64,000 nt of DNA from Palsa-504 sp963753225 (GTDB lineage Bacteria; Actinomycetota; Actinomycetes; Streptosporangiales; Streptosporangiaceae): positions 140,840 through 204,839 of the forward strand of contig CAVWBQ010000044.1 of assembly GCA_963753225.1 (NCBI GenBank). Reading direction: 5' to 3'. The notes beneath the pieces were generated by a model. It searched no databases. It worked only from the letters and a program-made list of their open reading frames with translations, and was not told where the DNA came from. Position 1 is the first letter of the stretch. Every line of letters starts with the position of its first letter. Positions 15,943 to 25,185 of the stretch are shown piece by piece. Position numbers and translations under genes: made by a program.

Positions 15943-18499
15943 TCAGCCGGCGACGACGTGCACCTGCCAGGTCTGGCCGCGGCACGGCGTGGACACGAGC
16001 ACCTCGCGGCCCGCGTTGGTGTCCCGCACCGTGTAGTGCGCCACCGATCCGTTCAGCGTGACCTGATGGACCGTCGCGCCCGCGGGCACCGTGGCCCCGA
16101 CGTGCAGGGTGCACGAAAGGCTGGCGGTGACGGTCGTCGTATAGGAGCTGCCGTGGTGCGTCGCGGCGACGTCGACCGAGCCCGTTCCGACCCTGATGTT
16201 GGTCCCGCTCACCGACGACTGGCCGGCCGGCACGTCCGGCAGCACCTCGAGCAGGCCGTTGCCGAGCTGCGGGTCCACTCCGAGCTGCTGGTTCACCACC
16301 GGCCAGAGCACGCCGTAGGTGCCCCAGGCCTGGTCGAGCGAGGACCGCTCGTTGAACGGCTGGCTGACGTTGGCGGCGAAGTCGGGCGACGGGCCGATCT
16401 CCGGCATCGCGCCGGGCTGCTCGGCCACGCTACCGAGCTGCAGCTGCGCCAGGTCGTCGGTGTACCGCTGCTGCTGGCCGGGGCCGAGCAGGCCGTAGTT
16501 GCCCAGGCCGACGGCCATGACGCCGGTGTTGAGGGTGTAGGCCTGCTGGGTGTGACCGGTGTAGGTGCCGGGGTCACAGCCGGGTCCGCCCTCGACGTAC
16601 AGGCCGTAGGTGCCCGAGTAGCAGGACGTCTCGCGCAGCTTGAGCGCGGGCAGTGCCTCGGACGGCGGGACCAGCCCCGGCTGGGATACCCCGTCGGGGT
16701 ACAGCTGGGCTTCCATCGGGGTGACGCCGGTCCACCAGCGCTGCATCAGCTGGGTCTTGCCCGCGTCGGCGAGCGAGTCGGCGAACTGCGGGATGCCGGG
16801 CATCCACCAGGCGGCCGAGAACTTCTTCGCCAGGGCCGCGGCGCGGCTGTCGGCCCACTGCTTCGTGGCGGTGTCGCCCTTGCTCGCCGCCATGTCGGCC
16901 AGGTCGTACAGGCCGCGGATGGTGTACACGGCCACGTCGACCGCGTTCGGGGCCGAGCACGCTGGACTCGACGTTGCCCGACCCGGACGGCCACGTGTCG
17001 CCGGGCTTGATCAGGCCGATCATGTACTGCATGTTCTTCTTGGTGAACGCGTACATCTGGTCACGGAAGGCGTTGTCGCCGGTCCACCGCCAGATCATGG
17101 CCACGTCATCGGGGAACTTGGCGGTCTCGTCGACGTCGCCCGGCTCGTCATTCAGGCCGAAGTAGACCGAGCCGTCGGTGACGGTCTCGTGCACCACCTT
17201 GCCCGAGTCATGGTTGGCGATGATGCTCACCTGGGCCAGCGAGCGCATGCCGTCCTCGGCCGTGGCGAACTGCCCGGCGGCGAGCAGGGCGAAGACCGTG
17301 TACTCCTGGTCGGTGGCGAACATCCACGGGTAGTCGGGGAAGCCGGCGCCCTCGAACCGGATGCTCGGCACGGTCGCCAGCGGCGCCGGGTACAGGGTGC
17401 CTTCCTCGGTGTCGCGGATCTTCAGGTTGTCCGCCTGCTGGGTCAGGTCGGCCATGTCCTGCTTGCTCCAGGTGACGGACTGGGCCAGGGCCTGGTCGCC
17501 GGGCAGCGACACCTGCGTCTGGTCGTTCAGCCGCTGCCGCGCGGCGACCTTCGCGGCGAGTTCGGCCGCCGGGTCGGCGCTGGCCGCCTGGAACTGCGCC
17601 TGGGCATCGGACATGCCCTGGTCAGATCCGGCCACGGTGAACCAGATCGTCCGGCTGCCGCCCGCGGGCACGCTGACCGGGTAGGTCAGCTCGCCGCCAG
17701 CGCCCTTGCCGTAGGCGGTGTCATCGCACCGGAACTTGTCAGGCTCCGAGCCGACCGGGCAGATCACCGGCGGGTCCTGCGGGCCGCGGAAGTCGGCGCC
17801 GGTCTTTCCCGACGCCGGGGTGAGGCCGGTGGCGCCGACGATCGCGGCATAATCCTGCGCGGACGCATTGGCGACGGGCGGGGTGCCCGCGTTGGTGAAG
17901 ACGAGCTGCTTCCCGTTGAACGACGCCTTGTCGGGCAGGTTGAACGTGGTCTGGTCGGGCGTGGTGGAGCCCCACGGGTAGGCGCTCATCAGCTCGGAGT
18001 GGGCGTCGACGTTCAGGTTCACGTTCGCCGCCTGCGACCCGGCGGTCAGCGTCAGCCCGAACTCCACCGCGCGGCGCCCGTCCGGCGCGAAGTCCGTCCG
18101 GGTCAGCTGGACCCCGCCGGTCGAGGGCAGGGCCATCTGCACGTAGCCGAAGCCGGAGGTGAACGTGGTCGCCGGGCCGATCCACTGGCCGTTGACGCCG
18201 AACCAGATGCCGTCGAGCAGCTTGATCGGCGGCGTCCAGATGCCGCCCATCTCGCCGCGGGTGTGGAAGCCCATGGCCGGATACCGGCCGTCCTCGGTGC
18301 CGAGCTCGTAGGCCCGGTCCCCGGACGCCGCGTACCGCCGCACGTCGAGCTGCGAGCTCACCGACAGCGTGGGGCCTGACGCCGCCGCGCTGCCGGATGC
18401 GGCTCTGGCCGGGGGAGCCCCGGACGCCGCCGCGGCCGAGGTCGCCGCCGCGATGGATACGACAGTGACGATCGTCGCCAGGAACAGGAACCGCCGCAT
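15943..18499 (-). pseudogene. Secreted six-hairpin glycosidase-like protein, interrupted by a frameshift
   Basis: Start ATG at 18499 after GGGAGTGG gives a Sec signal peptide (MRRFLFLATIVTVVSIAAA) and then a beta-rich N-terminal domain and the start of an (alpha/alpha)6-type catalytic domain up to GNVESSVLGP at about 16949. There the frame shifts: skipping G16948 joins it to NAVDVAVYTIRGLYDL, and the remaining 334 residues (WWTGVTPMEAQLY, ERSSLDQAWGTYGVLWP) continue the barrel and a C-terminal beta domain to 15943. The joined product would have about 850 residues. The fold resembles glycogen-debranching or GH15/GH65-like enzymes; the substrate is unknown. Either the gene is broken or one base is miscalled. 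Confidence 0.75.
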
Positions 18500-18849
18500 G
18501 GCGCCACTCCCATGTCGGATCTGGCCATCTCGGATCTGGCCATCACGGATCTGGACTCGCCCCGGCGCCTGCGCGCAGCCGGGTGCCGCGTTACCCACTG
18601 CCCAGAAACAGACACCTCAAACCAGCAACTTTCCCCGCAAACCCACAATTCTCCCACAACCGTTGCTGGCGCTCGTCGTCCCCGGCGCTCTAGTCGGGCC
18701 CGCCAGCCACCTCGGGCCGCGACACCACGCTCATTCGCCTCGTTAACCCCAGCCACCCCAAGGAGGAATTCGGCGAGCCAACCGCAGGCCGTCAGGCCGG
18801 GGCGTGAGGGTCGGGCGGTGAGGGGTGGGCAGTGAGCATGTGCCGGGCG
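18500..18849. other. Upstream region of the glycosidase gene
   Basis: 350 bases with no gene. It holds a 3 x 15-base tandem repeat (18515-18559, unit tcggatctggccatc) in the untranslated leader, and an inverted pair CCAGCAAC (18622-18629) / GTTGCTGG (18662-18669) in an AT-richer stretch that may be the promoter and operator of the glycosidase gene. Confidence 0.5.
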
Positions 18850-20628
18850 TTACCGGAACTCCAGGCCGTCGAAGGTGCCGGACGCGCGCCAGTTGTCGAT
18901 GTAGGCGAAGTAGGCGCTGGGGCCGTAGGGGTAGCCGTAGCCGAGGAACTGGCCCGGGTCCTGGCCCTCGTTGTTGTAGTAGCCCGGCGTGCAGTCCGGC
19001 CCGCCGATCATGCTGCCCGGCCCGCTCAGCAGCAGCTCCACCCAGGCGTTCTCGGCGTCCCGGGACGGCTCGACCGTGCCGGACCCGCCCTCTACCGCGT
19101 GCCTGACGACCGCGGCGATGGTCAGGGCGGAGTCGACGATGTTATGCGGCACGTTGGAGATCAGGTTCGCGCCCTGCGTGGGCTGCACGAACAGCAGGTT
19201 CGGGAATCCGTGGACTCCGATGCCGTGCAGCGTGCGCATCCCGCCGGCCCAGTGCTCCGACAGCGTGCCGTCGCGGCCCGTCACCTCGAAGCCGGCCCGC
19301 CGGGCGTACGGGGTGCCGACCTCGAAGCCGGAACCGTAGATGATGCAGTCGACCTCATACGCCCGGTCGCCGGCGACCACGCCGGTCTCGGTGATCTGGC
19401 CGACGCCCTTGCCGTCCGTGTCGACCAGGTGGGTGTTCGGGTTGTTGAAGGCCTGCAGGTACTCGTCGTGGAAACAGGGCCGCTTGCACAGCTGGCGGTA
19501 CCAGGCCTTGAGCTTGCCCGCGGTGTCCGGGTCTCGCACGATGGCGTCGGCGCGGGCGCGGATCTCCTCCATCTTCTCGAAGTCGGACTCCTCGTAGGCG
19601 GCGAGCATGGCCGCCGGGTTCAGGTCCTGCGGCGGCAGCGCGGCGATCCTGGCGCGGATCCGGCACGCGATGTCCGTCCAGCCGTCCTGCACGAGGTCCA
19701 CGTCCGCGGCCCCGCCGGCCTGATTGGCGGTGAAGTTCTCCAGCCAGCGCTGCTGCCAGCCCGGCGTGGCGATCTCGGCGAACCAGCCCGGGTCGATCGG
19801 GTGATTGTCCCGCGCGTCGACCGAGGACGGCGTGCGCTGGAACACGTACAGCTCCCGGGCGTCCCTGGCCAGGTACGGCACGCACTGGACCGCGGTCGCC
19901 CCGGTGCCGATCAGGCCCACCCGCTTGTCCGCGAGCTTGTCCATCGGAGCGCCGGCGTAGTCACCGCCGGTGTAGCCGTAGTCCCACCGGCTGGTGTGGA
20001 ACGAGTGGCCGCGGAACGAGCCGATCCCCGGGATACCGGGCAGCTTCGGCACGCTCAGCGGGCCGGTGCCGAGCACTACGAACTGGGCGGTCAGCCGGTC
20101 ACCCCGGCTGGTCTCGATGACCCAGAGCGCCCGGGGCTCGTCCCAGCTCAGCCCGGTCACCTCGGTATGGAACAGCACGTCGGAGTACAGGCCGTACTGC
20201 CTGCCGATGCGCTGGCAGTGGGCCAGGATCTCCGGGCCGTGCACGTACTTCTCCGTCGGCATGTGCCCGGTCTCTTCCAGCAGCGGCATGTACACCATCG
20301 ACGCCGTGTCGCACTGCGCGCCGGGATACCGGTTCCAGTACCAGGTGCCGCCGAAGCCGCCGCCCTTCTCGATGATCCGGACCTCGACGCCGGCCTCCCG
20401 CAGCCGGGCCCCCACGACCAGGCCGGCGAACCCCCCGCCGACGCACACGGCCGTCCGGTGGTCGGTCCTGGGCGCCCGTTCGGTCCACGGTGTGTGCGGA
20501 TCGTCCCGGTAGTGCGCGAGCTCGCCGGTGAGCCGCAGGTACTGGTCGTTGCCGTCCGGGCGGAGCCGCTTGTCCCGTTCCTCGGCGTACTTGCGCCGCA
20601 GCGCTTCCTTGTCAAGGGAGGTCACCAT
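18850..20628 (-). CDS. Baeyer-Villiger-type flavin monooxygenase
   Basis: 592 residues from ATG at 20628 (a GTG at 20646 would add six residues). The first Rossmann motif is VGGGFAGLVVGARL (FAD), the second GTGATAVQCVPYLA (NADPH), and between them lies FRGHSFHTSRWDY, which matches the FxGxxxHxxxW fingerprint of type I Baeyer-Villiger monooxygenases. These insert one oxygen atom from O2 next to a ketone carbonyl, giving esters or lactones. The gene is divergent from a TetR regulator with a palindrome in between, so it is probably repressed until a substrate or related ligand is present. The substrate is not predictable. Confidence 0.9.
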   Translation of the reverse strand: MVTSLDKEALRRKYAEERDKRLRPDGNDQYLRLTGELAHYRDDPHTPWTERAPRTDHRTAVCVGGGFAGLVVGARLREAGVEVRIIEKGGGFGGTWYWNRYPGAQCDTASMVYMPLLEETGHMPTEKYVHGPEILAHCQRIGRQYGLYSDVLFHTEVTGLSWDEPRALWVIETSRGDRLTAQFVVLGTGPLSVPKLPGIPGIGSFRGHSFHTSRWDYGYTGGDYAGAPMDKLADKRVGLIGTGATAVQCVPYLARDARELYVFQRTPSSVDARDNHPIDPGWFAEIATPGWQQRWLENFTANQAGGAADVDLVQDGWTDIACRIRARIAALPPQDLNPAAMLAAYEESDFEKMEEIRARADAIVRDPDTAGKLKAWYRQLCKRPCFHDEYLQAFNNPNTHLVDTDGKGVGQITETGVVAGDRAYEVDCIIYGSGFEVGTPYARRAGFEVTGRDGTLSEHWAGGMRTLHGIGVHGFPNLLFVQPTQGANLISNVPHNIVDSALTIAAVVRHAVEGGSGTVEPSRDAENAWVELLLSGPGSMIGGPDCTPGYYNNEGQDPGQFLGYGYPYGPSAYFAYIDNWRASGTFDGLEFR

Positions 20629-20658
20629 ATGGTGCCATTCTGTCACTCATGTGTGACA
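20623..20658. promoter_or_regulatory. Candidate TetR operator(s) between monooxygenase and tetR
   Basis: TGTCAC (20641-20646), six bases, then GTGACA (20653-20658) make an 18-base dyad typical of TetR operators. A second perfect palindrome CACCATATGGTG (20623-20634) overlaps the monooxygenase start codon. Both lie in the gap between two divergent genes. Confidence 0.65.
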
Positions 20659-20688
20659 CGTGCAATGGGCCGGTGTTAGCATCGGCGC

Positions 20689-21324
20689 GTGGTCGCGGCC
20701 CGAATTGACCAGCACAGCCTGACGCTCGCCGGCGAGCAGCGGGAGGTCGCCCAGGCGCGGATCCTGCGCGCCGCCGGGGTCGCGCTCGCGGCCCGCGGCC
20801 TGGCCGCGACCGTGGACGACGTGGCCGAGGCCGCGGGGGTCAGCCGTCGCACGATCTTCCGGCACTTCGCCACCAGGGAGGCCCTGTTCGTCACGGTGAT
20901 CAGGGCGGGCATCCGCCGCTACGCCGAGCAGATCCCGGCCCCGCCCGTCGGCGATGACCTGCGCGGATGGCTACCGGAACTGCTCGCGGTCACCCACCGG
21001 CTCAACGCCCGCAACGGCCGGGTCTTCTGGGACCTGGTGGGCGTGCGGGCCGCCGATCTTTCCGCGGACCTGGCCATGGTCGCGGCCGAGTGCCGGGACA
21101 GCCGCAACCGGTTCGCGGTGGGCGTGACCGAGCTGCTATGGCGGGCGCGCGGCGGCCCAGGCCAGCCGCCGCGGTGGCTGGCCGACGCGGTCGCGGTGCA
21201 GCTGTCCGGCTTCACCACCCAGTCCCTGGCCGGCGACCTGGACCGCACCCCCGACCAGGTCGCGCACGTGTCGGCCCGGGTCATCGAGGCCGCCGTGGCC
21301 TCAGCCCTCGCCCGCCCGGCCTGA
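20689..21324 (+). CDS. TetR family transcriptional regulator
   Basis: 211 residues, GTG start at 20689. The helix-turn-helix is at residues ~40-62 (TVDDVAEAAGVSRRTIFRHF), as in TetR/AcrR regulators; the rest is an all-helical ligand-binding and dimer domain with no recognised ligand. It is divergent from the Baeyer-Villiger monooxygenase and has a dyad in the shared gap, so control of that gene and of itself is likely. Confidence 0.9.
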   Translation: MVAARIDQHSLTLAGEQREVAQARILRAAGVALAARGLAATVDDVAEAAGVSRRTIFRHFATREALFVTVIRAGIRRYAEQIPAPPVGDDLRGWLPELLAVTHRLNARNGRVFWDLVGVRAADLSADLAMVAAECRDSRNRFAVGVTELLWRARGGPGQPPRWLADAVAVQLSGFTTQSLAGDLDRTPDQVAHVSARVIEAAVASALARPA

Positions 21325-21382
21325 AACGCCGTCCGGCGCAACGTCCCCGCAGGCAGGCCCGTCGCGGGCTAAGTTAGGTCGC

Positions 21383-22540
21383 ATGCGGCGCAGCCGGCTC
21401 CTGGCGATCATCGCCCCGGCCGTCGCGCTGATCGTTTCCGCCTGCTCTTTCGGCAGCTCACCCGGGAGCGCGACGGTGGCGACGCCGGCCGCCGACGCGA
21501 CCGCCTCCGCCACCCCGGCCAGCGCCCTGGCCACCGCCGCCACCGGCCCCAAGCCGGCCGCGCTGCCCCGGAAGTCAGCGGCCGGCGCCTCGGTGACCCT
21601 CACCGCCGTCGGCGACATGATGCTCGGGAACACGCCGGACCTCCCGCCGGACCCTGGCACGTACTACCAGGCGGTGAAGCGGGACCTCAAGAACGGCGCC
21701 CAGGTCGTCTTCGGCAACCTGGAAGGCACGCTCACCACGGCCACGACCAGCAAGTGCGGGAGCAAGCCGACCTCTGACTGCTTCGCCTTCCGGACCCCGC
21801 CGGGCTACGCGCGCTATTACAAGCAGGCCGGGTTCACGGTCCTGAACGACGCCAACAACCACTCCCACGACTTCGGTGCCGCGGGCATGGCCCAGACCGT
21901 TCGGTCCATTCACGCGGCGGGCCTGGCCCAGACCGGTCTTCCCGGTGAGGTCACCCGCCTGGACGTCAAGGGGATCCCGGTCGCCTTCGTGGCGTTCGCG
22001 CCGTACACCTACACCGCGAGCCTGCTCGACCTGCCCGCCGCCCGCGCTCTCATCAGGCAGGCCGCCAGGAAGGCACGGATCGTCGTGGCGTACATGCACG
22101 CCGGCGCGGAAGGGGCCCAGGCCGATCACGTGACCGGCCGGGAAGAGATCTACCGCGGCGAGGACCGCGGGAACCCGGAGGGCTTCGCGCACATGGCGAT
22201 CGACGCCGGCGCCAGCCTGGTGATCGCGAGCGGCCCGCACGTCCTGCGCGGCCTGCAGTTCTACAAGGGCCATCTCATCGCCTACAGCCTGGGAAACTTC
22301 GCGGGCTACGGCAACTTCTCCATCCACGGCAACCTGACCATGAGCGCGATCCTCCGGGTGACGCTGTCCTCGTCCGGGCGGTTCGAGCGGGCCCGCCTCT
22401 ACCCGGTCGAGCTCGCCGGGACCGGGCGGCCCGTGCCCGGCGGAGGGGCCATTTCCTTTGTCGCGCGGCTGTCCTCGGCGGACTTCGGCGCCAGCGCGGC
22501 CCGTTTCTCGCCGTCAGGAGGCATCACCCGGGCGAAGTGA
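21383..22540 (+). CDS. CapA-family metallophosphatase-like lipoprotein
   Basis: 385 residues from ATG at 21383. The N-terminus is a lipoprotein signal (LIVSAC lipobox, Cys ~21) followed by an Ala/Thr-rich linker, so the protein is anchored outside the membrane. The PGA_cap domain shows GDMMLG, FGNLEGTL, NDANNHSHDFG, VAYMHAG, ASGPHVLRG and YSLGNF, the metal and active-site motifs of the calcineurin-like CapA group linked to poly-gamma-glutamate or other wall polymers. No capB/capC genes are near, so a capsule role is not supported. Its last 17 bases overlap the convergent next gene. Confidence 0.85.
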   Translation: MRRSRLLAIIAPAVALIVSACSFGSSPGSATVATPAADATASATPASALATAATGPKPAALPRKSAAGASVTLTAVGDMMLGNTPDLPPDPGTYYQAVKRDLKNGAQVVFGNLEGTLTTATTSKCGSKPTSDCFAFRTPPGYARYYKQAGFTVLNDANNHSHDFGAAGMAQTVRSIHAAGLAQTGLPGEVTRLDVKGIPVAFVAFAPYTYTASLLDLPAARALIRQAARKARIVVAYMHAGAEGAQADHVTGREEIYRGEDRGNPEGFAHMAIDAGASLVIASGPHVLRGLQFYKGHLIAYSLGNFAGYGNFSIHGNLTMSAILRVTLSSSGRFERARLYPVELAGTGRPVPGGGAISFVARLSSADFGASAARFSPSGGITRAK

Positions 22541-23375
22541 GCGCGGTCACCGCCGCGGCGGTGCTGTCGGCCAGGGTGAACCGGCCGGCCAGGCCGGCCT
22601 CGTGCAGCCGCTCGGCCAGCGGCCCGGGCAGGCCGGCCACGATCATCCGGGCCGAACGGTCGCGGCTGATCCGCTGCTTCGCGGTGATCAAGGCGGCCAG
22701 CCCGGACGAGTCCCACCAGGCCAGGCGGGTACAGTCCAGGATCAGGCGCAGGCTTGGCGTGGCCGCGATCAGGTCGCCGACCGCGCCGCCGAACTCGCCC
22801 GAGGACCCTAGGTCCAGCTGGCCGGTGACGGCCAGGACGGTGCAGCCGCCCTCGGCCCGGCGGTCCAGCCGGAACGGCGCTGGCCCCCCTGGTGCGCCAA
22901 GCCGGAAGCTCACCGCGGCGACCGTACCGGACGGGTCCGACTGGACGCTGGCCCCGTCGGCGATCCGGCGGACCAGCCACAGCCCGTGGCCCGCCTCGAC
23001 GTGCCACAGCGCCGCATCCGCCGCCTCCGCCGCCTCCGCGGACCCCGTGCCGGGGCCGTCCGTGCCGGGGCCGTCCGTGCCGGGGCCGTCTGCGGCGCCG
23101 CCGTCGGTGACCTCGCAGCGCACCGCCTCGGTGGTGGCCCACAGCCGCAGCCGGCCCTGCCCGGCGCCGTGCCGCACCGCGTTGGCGGCCAGTTCGTGCA
23201 CGGCCAGTACGAGATCCCTGGTGCGCCCCTCCGGCAGCCCGGCCTGCGAGCCGTGCGCCGCCACCGCCGCCCGCAGCGCGTACAGCGAGTCACCGTCGAA
23301 GGCCTGATCCAGGGCCGGGGGCTCGCCGTCCCGAGCCGCCGCGCTCCCCGTCTTCACCCTGGCGCTATCGGTCAT
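22524..23375 (-). CDS. Fused anti-sigma kinase-like ATPase and STAS domain protein
   Basis: 283 residues, ATG at 23375 overlapping the upstream gene by 11 bases. Residues ~25-165 are a GHKL ATPase of the RsbW type: N-box AVHELAANAVRHG and a later GHGLWLVRRIAD. A 15-base triple repeat (23047-23091) lengthens the loop between them with GPGTD units. Residues ~180-275 are a STAS domain with LILDCTRLAWWDSSGLAAL, keeping the serine that RsbW-like kinases phosphorylate. Having kinase and substrate domains in one chain is unusual and suggests intramolecular control of a sigma factor or of a partner STAS protein. It is co-transcribed with the MEDS-STAS gene. Confidence 0.8.
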   Translation of the reverse strand: MTDSARVKTGSAAARDGEPPALDQAFDGDSLYALRAAVAAHGSQAGLPEGRTRDLVLAVHELAANAVRHGAGQGRLRLWATTEAVRCEVTDGGAADGPGTDGPGTDGPGTGSAEAAEAADAALWHVEAGHGLWLVRRIADGASVQSDPSGTVAAVSFRLGAPGGPAPFRLDRRAEGGCTVLAVTGQLDLGSSGEFGGAVGDLIAATPSLRLILDCTRLAWWDSSGLAALITAKQRISRDRSARMIVAGLPGPLAERLHEAGLAGRFTLADSTAAAVTALTSPG

Positions 23376-24237
23376 GCACGTTCACCAGGCTGACGCCAGC
23401 GATGTCGCCCACGCCGAGCAGCACGAACGTCGGGGCGATGCCGGGGTGGCAGTGCAGCACCACCGTCCGGGACGCGGCCAGGCCGCGGGCCGCGTCGACG
23501 ATCATCCGGGCGCACGAGCCGTCGATGAACGCTAGCGCGGTCATGTTGACGGTGATGTCGCCCTCGAACCTGATCGCCTCGGCGAGCGCGAGGGCCAGCG
23601 GCTCCGCGTGCTGGTAGTCGATCTCCCCGGCCAGCCGGATGCCGGGCGGCGCGTACTGGCGGCAGATCCGCAGCATCGCGTCGGCGTAGTACGTCGCCGC
23701 AGCCACCGAACGGGTGTGGAAGGCGGACACCGTCGCCAGCGTAACCGGATCGAACCCCTCCCGGTCGTACTGGCACAGCACGGAGACCGTGCTGCCGGCC
23801 AGCGCCGCGGCCACGCCCTCCTCGAAATCCGGCAGCTGCTCCACCCCGGTCACCGGGCGCAGCGCCCAGCTCATGTCCACCGCCACCCGCAGGCCGGGGA
23901 ATCCTTCCCGCTGGCAGGCGGTCATCTGCGTGGTCAGCCAGTCCATCGCGCGGCCCGCGTCGAACTCCTGCCCGGACAGCAGCCGGCCCTCGCAGTCCGC
24001 CGCGGCCAGCTGCCCGGCGGCCAGCGCCGACTCCACCTCGATCCCGCGCCGCGCTAGCTCCGAGGTGGCCCGCTGCGGCGCCGAATCACTGACCCAGACG
24101 ACCTTCAGCCCGCAGGCGAGCCCGTCGCGCACGAACGCCGCCGTGAGGTCGAACAGATCCTCCGGCTCACCGAAGGTTAGGCACGCGTGATCGTCCGCGG
24201 TCAGGTCCGTGATCTGAGCGTCAGCGCCGAACGCCAC
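23365..24237 (-). CDS. MEDS (DcmR-type sensory) and STAS domain protein
   Basis: 290 residues from GTG at 24237, chosen because GGAGG lies 7 bases upstream; the open frame extends further, but that part looks random. Residues ~10-170 match the MEDS sensory domain (DDHACLTFGEPEDLFD, LKVVWVSDS, FDAGRAMDWL, FPGLRVAVDMSWAL), a RecA-like fold known from DcmR and from actinobacterial partner-switch proteins. The C-terminal ~100 residues form a STAS domain (ITVNMTALAFIDGSCARMIV). It is the first gene of a two-gene unit with the kinase-STAS protein and probably passes a signal to it. Confidence 0.8.
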   Translation of the reverse strand: MAFGADAQITDLTADDHACLTFGEPEDLFDLTAAFVRDGLACGLKVVWVSDSAPQRATSELARRGIEVESALAAGQLAAADCEGRLLSGQEFDAGRAMDWLTTQMTACQREGFPGLRVAVDMSWALRPVTGVEQLPDFEEGVAAALAGSTVSVLCQYDREGFDPVTLATVSAFHTRSVAAATYYADAMLRICRQYAPPGIRLAGEIDYQHAEPLALALAEAIRFEGDITVNMTALAFIDGSCARMIVDAARGLAASRTVVLHCHPGIAPTFVLLGVGDIAGVSLVNVHDR

Positions 24238-24519
24238 CGCGCCACCTCCACAAGCGCGGCACCCGCGCCTCCAGGCGCGGCCGTGCTCCGCGCTACGGTC
24301 CAAACCGTAGCGCGGGCTCGGCACCTGCCGCACGGCAATCACCGGCGCGTCCGCGCGGCCGGGCCCGTCACGCTCACACAGATCACCTCACCAACCACTG
24401 GCTCGGCGGCGTACGCTCCCTACCCGCCGGACGCCGCGCCATTCGCCCGGCGGGAGATCGTTGCCCGGCCAGGCTCCGGAGGTTGTGACGCCTACGCGTC
24501 GTGTGGTAATCACCACCGG

Positions 24520-24843
24520 GTGGGCCTGCTCGAGATCTCGGTGGCCGCCGGCGAGACCGGCCCGGTGCTGACAATGTCCGGGGAGGCGGATCTCACCACC
24601 GTGGCCGAACTGACCGAGGCCCTGTCCGCTCAGCTGGCCGGCGGCGTGCGGCACCTGACCGTGGACCTGTCCCGGCTGCGGTTCGCCGACTCGGCGGTGA
24701 TCCGGGCGCTGGTGCTGGCCGACCGGACGCTGAAGGACCGCGGCGGCGGGCTGACCCTGGCCCACCCGCAGCCGGCGGTGGCGCGGGCGCTGAGCCTGCT
24801 CGGGGTGGACCAGGCGATCGAGGTGCGGCCCGGGATGAGCTAA
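24520..24843 (+). CDS. STAS-domain protein (anti-sigma antagonist-like)
   Basis: 107 residues if started at GTG 24520; the frame stays open upstream to 24187, but without domain-like sequence, and no start has a strong ribosome site. The domain is clear: VLTMSGEADLTTVAELTEAL, HLTVDLSRLRFADSAVIRAL (with a serine at the switch position) and ARALSLLGVDQAIEV. It is divergent from the MEDS-STAS / kinase-STAS pair, which makes it the probable soluble partner of that module. Confidence 0.7.
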   Translation: MGLLEISVAAGETGPVLTMSGEADLTTVAELTEALSAQLAGGVRHLTVDLSRLRFADSAVIRALVLADRTLKDRGGGLTLAHPQPAVARALSLLGVDQAIEVRPGMS

Positions 24844-24846
24844 GTC

Positions 24847-25185
24847 TCAGGCGGCGACCGGACGGGCGGCGGTCAGCCGGTGCCGGGAGGCGGGCAGCAG
24901 GACGCTGGCGGCGACAATGAAGATCAGGCCGCCGAACCGGCCGATGGGCAGGGTGAAGTCGAGCGCCGAGGTGAGCAGGGTCAGCGTGGACACCATGCCG
25001 ATCGCCGCGATCACCAGGCCGCCCCAGGCCAGCGGCCCCGGGGTGAGCCGCAGGATCAGCGAGGGCACGGCCACGCCCGCGATGAGCAGCGCGAACGGCA
25101 CCACGAAGCCCGCGGCGCCGGCCGCGAATGACAGGTCGGACAGGACCTTGGCCAGCGCGGGCCCGGCGATATGCGCGGTGTCGGC
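24847..25185 (-). pseudogene. C-terminal remnant of a membrane protein
   Basis: Reading minus-strand from about 25185, the sequence gives ALAKVLSDLSFAAGAAGF and then three or four hydrophobic helices (VPFALLIAGVAVPSLIL, GGLVIAAIGMVSTLTLL, LIFIVAASVLL). This looks like the second half of a ~200-residue DUF4386-like membrane protein. No ATG, GTG or TTG is available ahead of ALAKVL; the first usable start is GTG at 25104, inside a helix region. The N-terminal half is missing and its place is taken by the divergent MarR gene, whose own N-terminus looks abnormal. Confidence 0.6.
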
